DNA of 64,000 nt from Gambelia wislizenii (lineage: Eukaryota; Chordata; Lepidosauria; Squamata; Crotaphytidae). Location: contig JAUMIR010000003.1 in the NCBI GenBank assembly GCA_030847615.1, forward strand, positions 64,155,001-64,219,000, written 5' to 3'. The position numbers and the translations under genes are program-made. Each line of letters starts with the position of its first letter. Within the stretch, counting starts at the first letter, position 1. Of this stretch, positions 63,165 through 64,000 are shown one piece after another. The notes below the pieces were generated by a model, which did not search any database, had not been told where the DNA came from, and saw only the letters and a list, made by a program, of their open reading frames with translations.

Positions 63165-63800
63165 CTTTCCTTCCCCTCCAACAATGTACCTTGCCTGCTC
63201 CTATTCAGTTTCTAATACATTGCCCATTAACAATTGCTAACTCTTCCAGAGAACCCTTTGTCTAGTCCTGGGAAACTCCAAGAAACATTGTATTCCACTC
63301 TAAATCTCATCCCTTCAGCAGAATTATCACATATAAATATCACCCTAAAACACCACCAAAATGTCACCAGTTCCTCTTCCTACATCCATGCTGCCAGTTT
63401 GCTGTGAGACTCTTAGAATGCATTTCTGAGAAACTTCTGCTGCATGAACCTCTGCTCCTCTGATAGGTATCGTATCACCCAAGAACCCCCTACTCTATTC
63501 CTCTATCCAAATACTTCCTACTATCTTCAATAGCCTTGTGAGATTGCCTGAAGTCTGAGTGTGTGTGAATGCTGTTACTATTAATTTTCAATAAAGATAA
63601 TTTAGCTTTACATTTTGGTTTGGGTTCTCCTCTGTTACTACTGGTATACTTGGGTTAAAAGATCCTGCTATTACCCAGCCTCTCACTGCCATTTTGAGCT
63701 AATTAAACATTCTTTTATTTTTATTTTTGTTGTATCTCTGCCAACATTATTTATTTTTTAAAAAATCAATTAAATATTCCCCATATTAATATTCAGACAT
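63165..63800 (+). mobile_element. ERV-like LTR, right copy
   Basis: Shares with 5519-6682 the CTGGGAAAC, CCCTTCAG, TATAAATA (63332-63339), CTGCCAGTTTGCTGTGAG, CTCTGCTCCTCTGATAGG, AATAAA (63590-63595), ACTACTGGTATA and CTCTCACTGCCATTTTGAGC landmarks in the same order. A weak tRNA-Leu-like primer site (about 63794-63807) and GGATCC-GTGGACCCCCAC follow. No viral gene frame was recognised up to the window end. Confidence 0.6.
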
Positions 63801-64000
63801 TAGTGGGATCCTCGTGGACCCCCACACAATTCTGGTAACACTTTTATCAGAAGCCAAGATGACTAAATTGAGGCTGTTGTTCTTTGGCATATGAGATGCT
63901 ATGACTCACTAGAAAGATGATAATGCTCGGCAAAGTGGAAGGCAGTAGGAAAAAAGGAAGAATGCATTACAGGTGGACTGATTCAGTCAAGGAAGCCACA
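63801..64000. other. Sequence after the right LTR, no gene seen
   Basis: Leader-like GTGGACCCCCACACAATTCT, then unclassified DNA to the window edge. Confidence 0.3.

Noticed and set aside
5519..63800. One giant provirus between the two ERV-like LTRs
   Set aside because: 57 kb of unrelated repeats lies between and the two LTRs are strongly diverged.
1..64000. CRISPR arrays, operons, phage or plasmid functions
   Set aside because: No regularly spaced repeats of the right size and no bacterial gene organisation; the repeat set is vertebrate.

Overview
This window looks like intergenic or intronic nuclear DNA of a lepidosaur reptile, most likely a squamate lizard. That assignment is an inference from the repeat set: CR1 LINEs with ATTCTATG tails, L1, a CCHC-tailed non-LTR LINE, tRNA-derived SINEs with an (AAC)n tail, a 5S rRNA-derived SINE, a Ty1/copia element, an ERV-like LTR and many TIR/MITE families. 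No host protein-coding exon, tRNA gene, rRNA gene or CRISPR array could be recognised. Almost every reading frame longer than about 150 codons belongs to a retroelement. One unexplained 133-codon frame (47236-47637, minus) is listed as unrecognised.

Layout. 1-2891 is the 3' part of a non-LTR retrotransposon with an intact RT domain, abutting a Ty1/copia pol fragment (2892-4118, open RT and RNase H). The copia 3' LTR (4240-5518) is broken into nested inverted pieces around a GC-rich TIR element and lies inside an ERV-like LTR (5519-6682), which itself carries a Harbinger-like MITE (5741-6371). 7-24 kb holds scattered hAT, pogo-like and fold-back MITEs, tRNA SINEs, one 5S SINE, microsatellites and two copies of a LINE 3' end coding for a C2H2-type finger. 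24.8-26.2 kb and 32.7-34.3 kb hold long TIR elements with internal tandem duplications. 37.3 kb has a clean copia solo LTR with a 5-bp target duplication. 40.2-41.8 kb has two head-to-head CR1 copies, with a third at 48.1 kb. 44.1-45.0 kb is a GC-rich TIR element made of perfect hairpin modules. 49.8-53.8 kb is a degenerate L1 ORF2 with a short nested insertion. 56.3-57.3 kb is a pogo-like MITE split by a LINE. 57.3-57.9 kb is an old CR1/L3-like RT fossil. 58.26-58.57 kb is a near-perfect 314-bp palindrome. The right edge (about 63.17-63.8 kb) holds a second copy of the ERV-like LTR.

The 'genes' here do not form a pathway. They are a record of nested insertions, and several relative ages can be read from target-site duplications and interruptions: LINE into copia, copia into ERV-like LTR, Harbinger MITE into the same LTR, LINE into pogo-like MITE, copia LTR at a SINE tail, short retroposon into L1. 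The most unusual structures are the scrambled inverted copia LTR and the hairpin-array element. Family names come from motif recognition and memory. No database search was possible.
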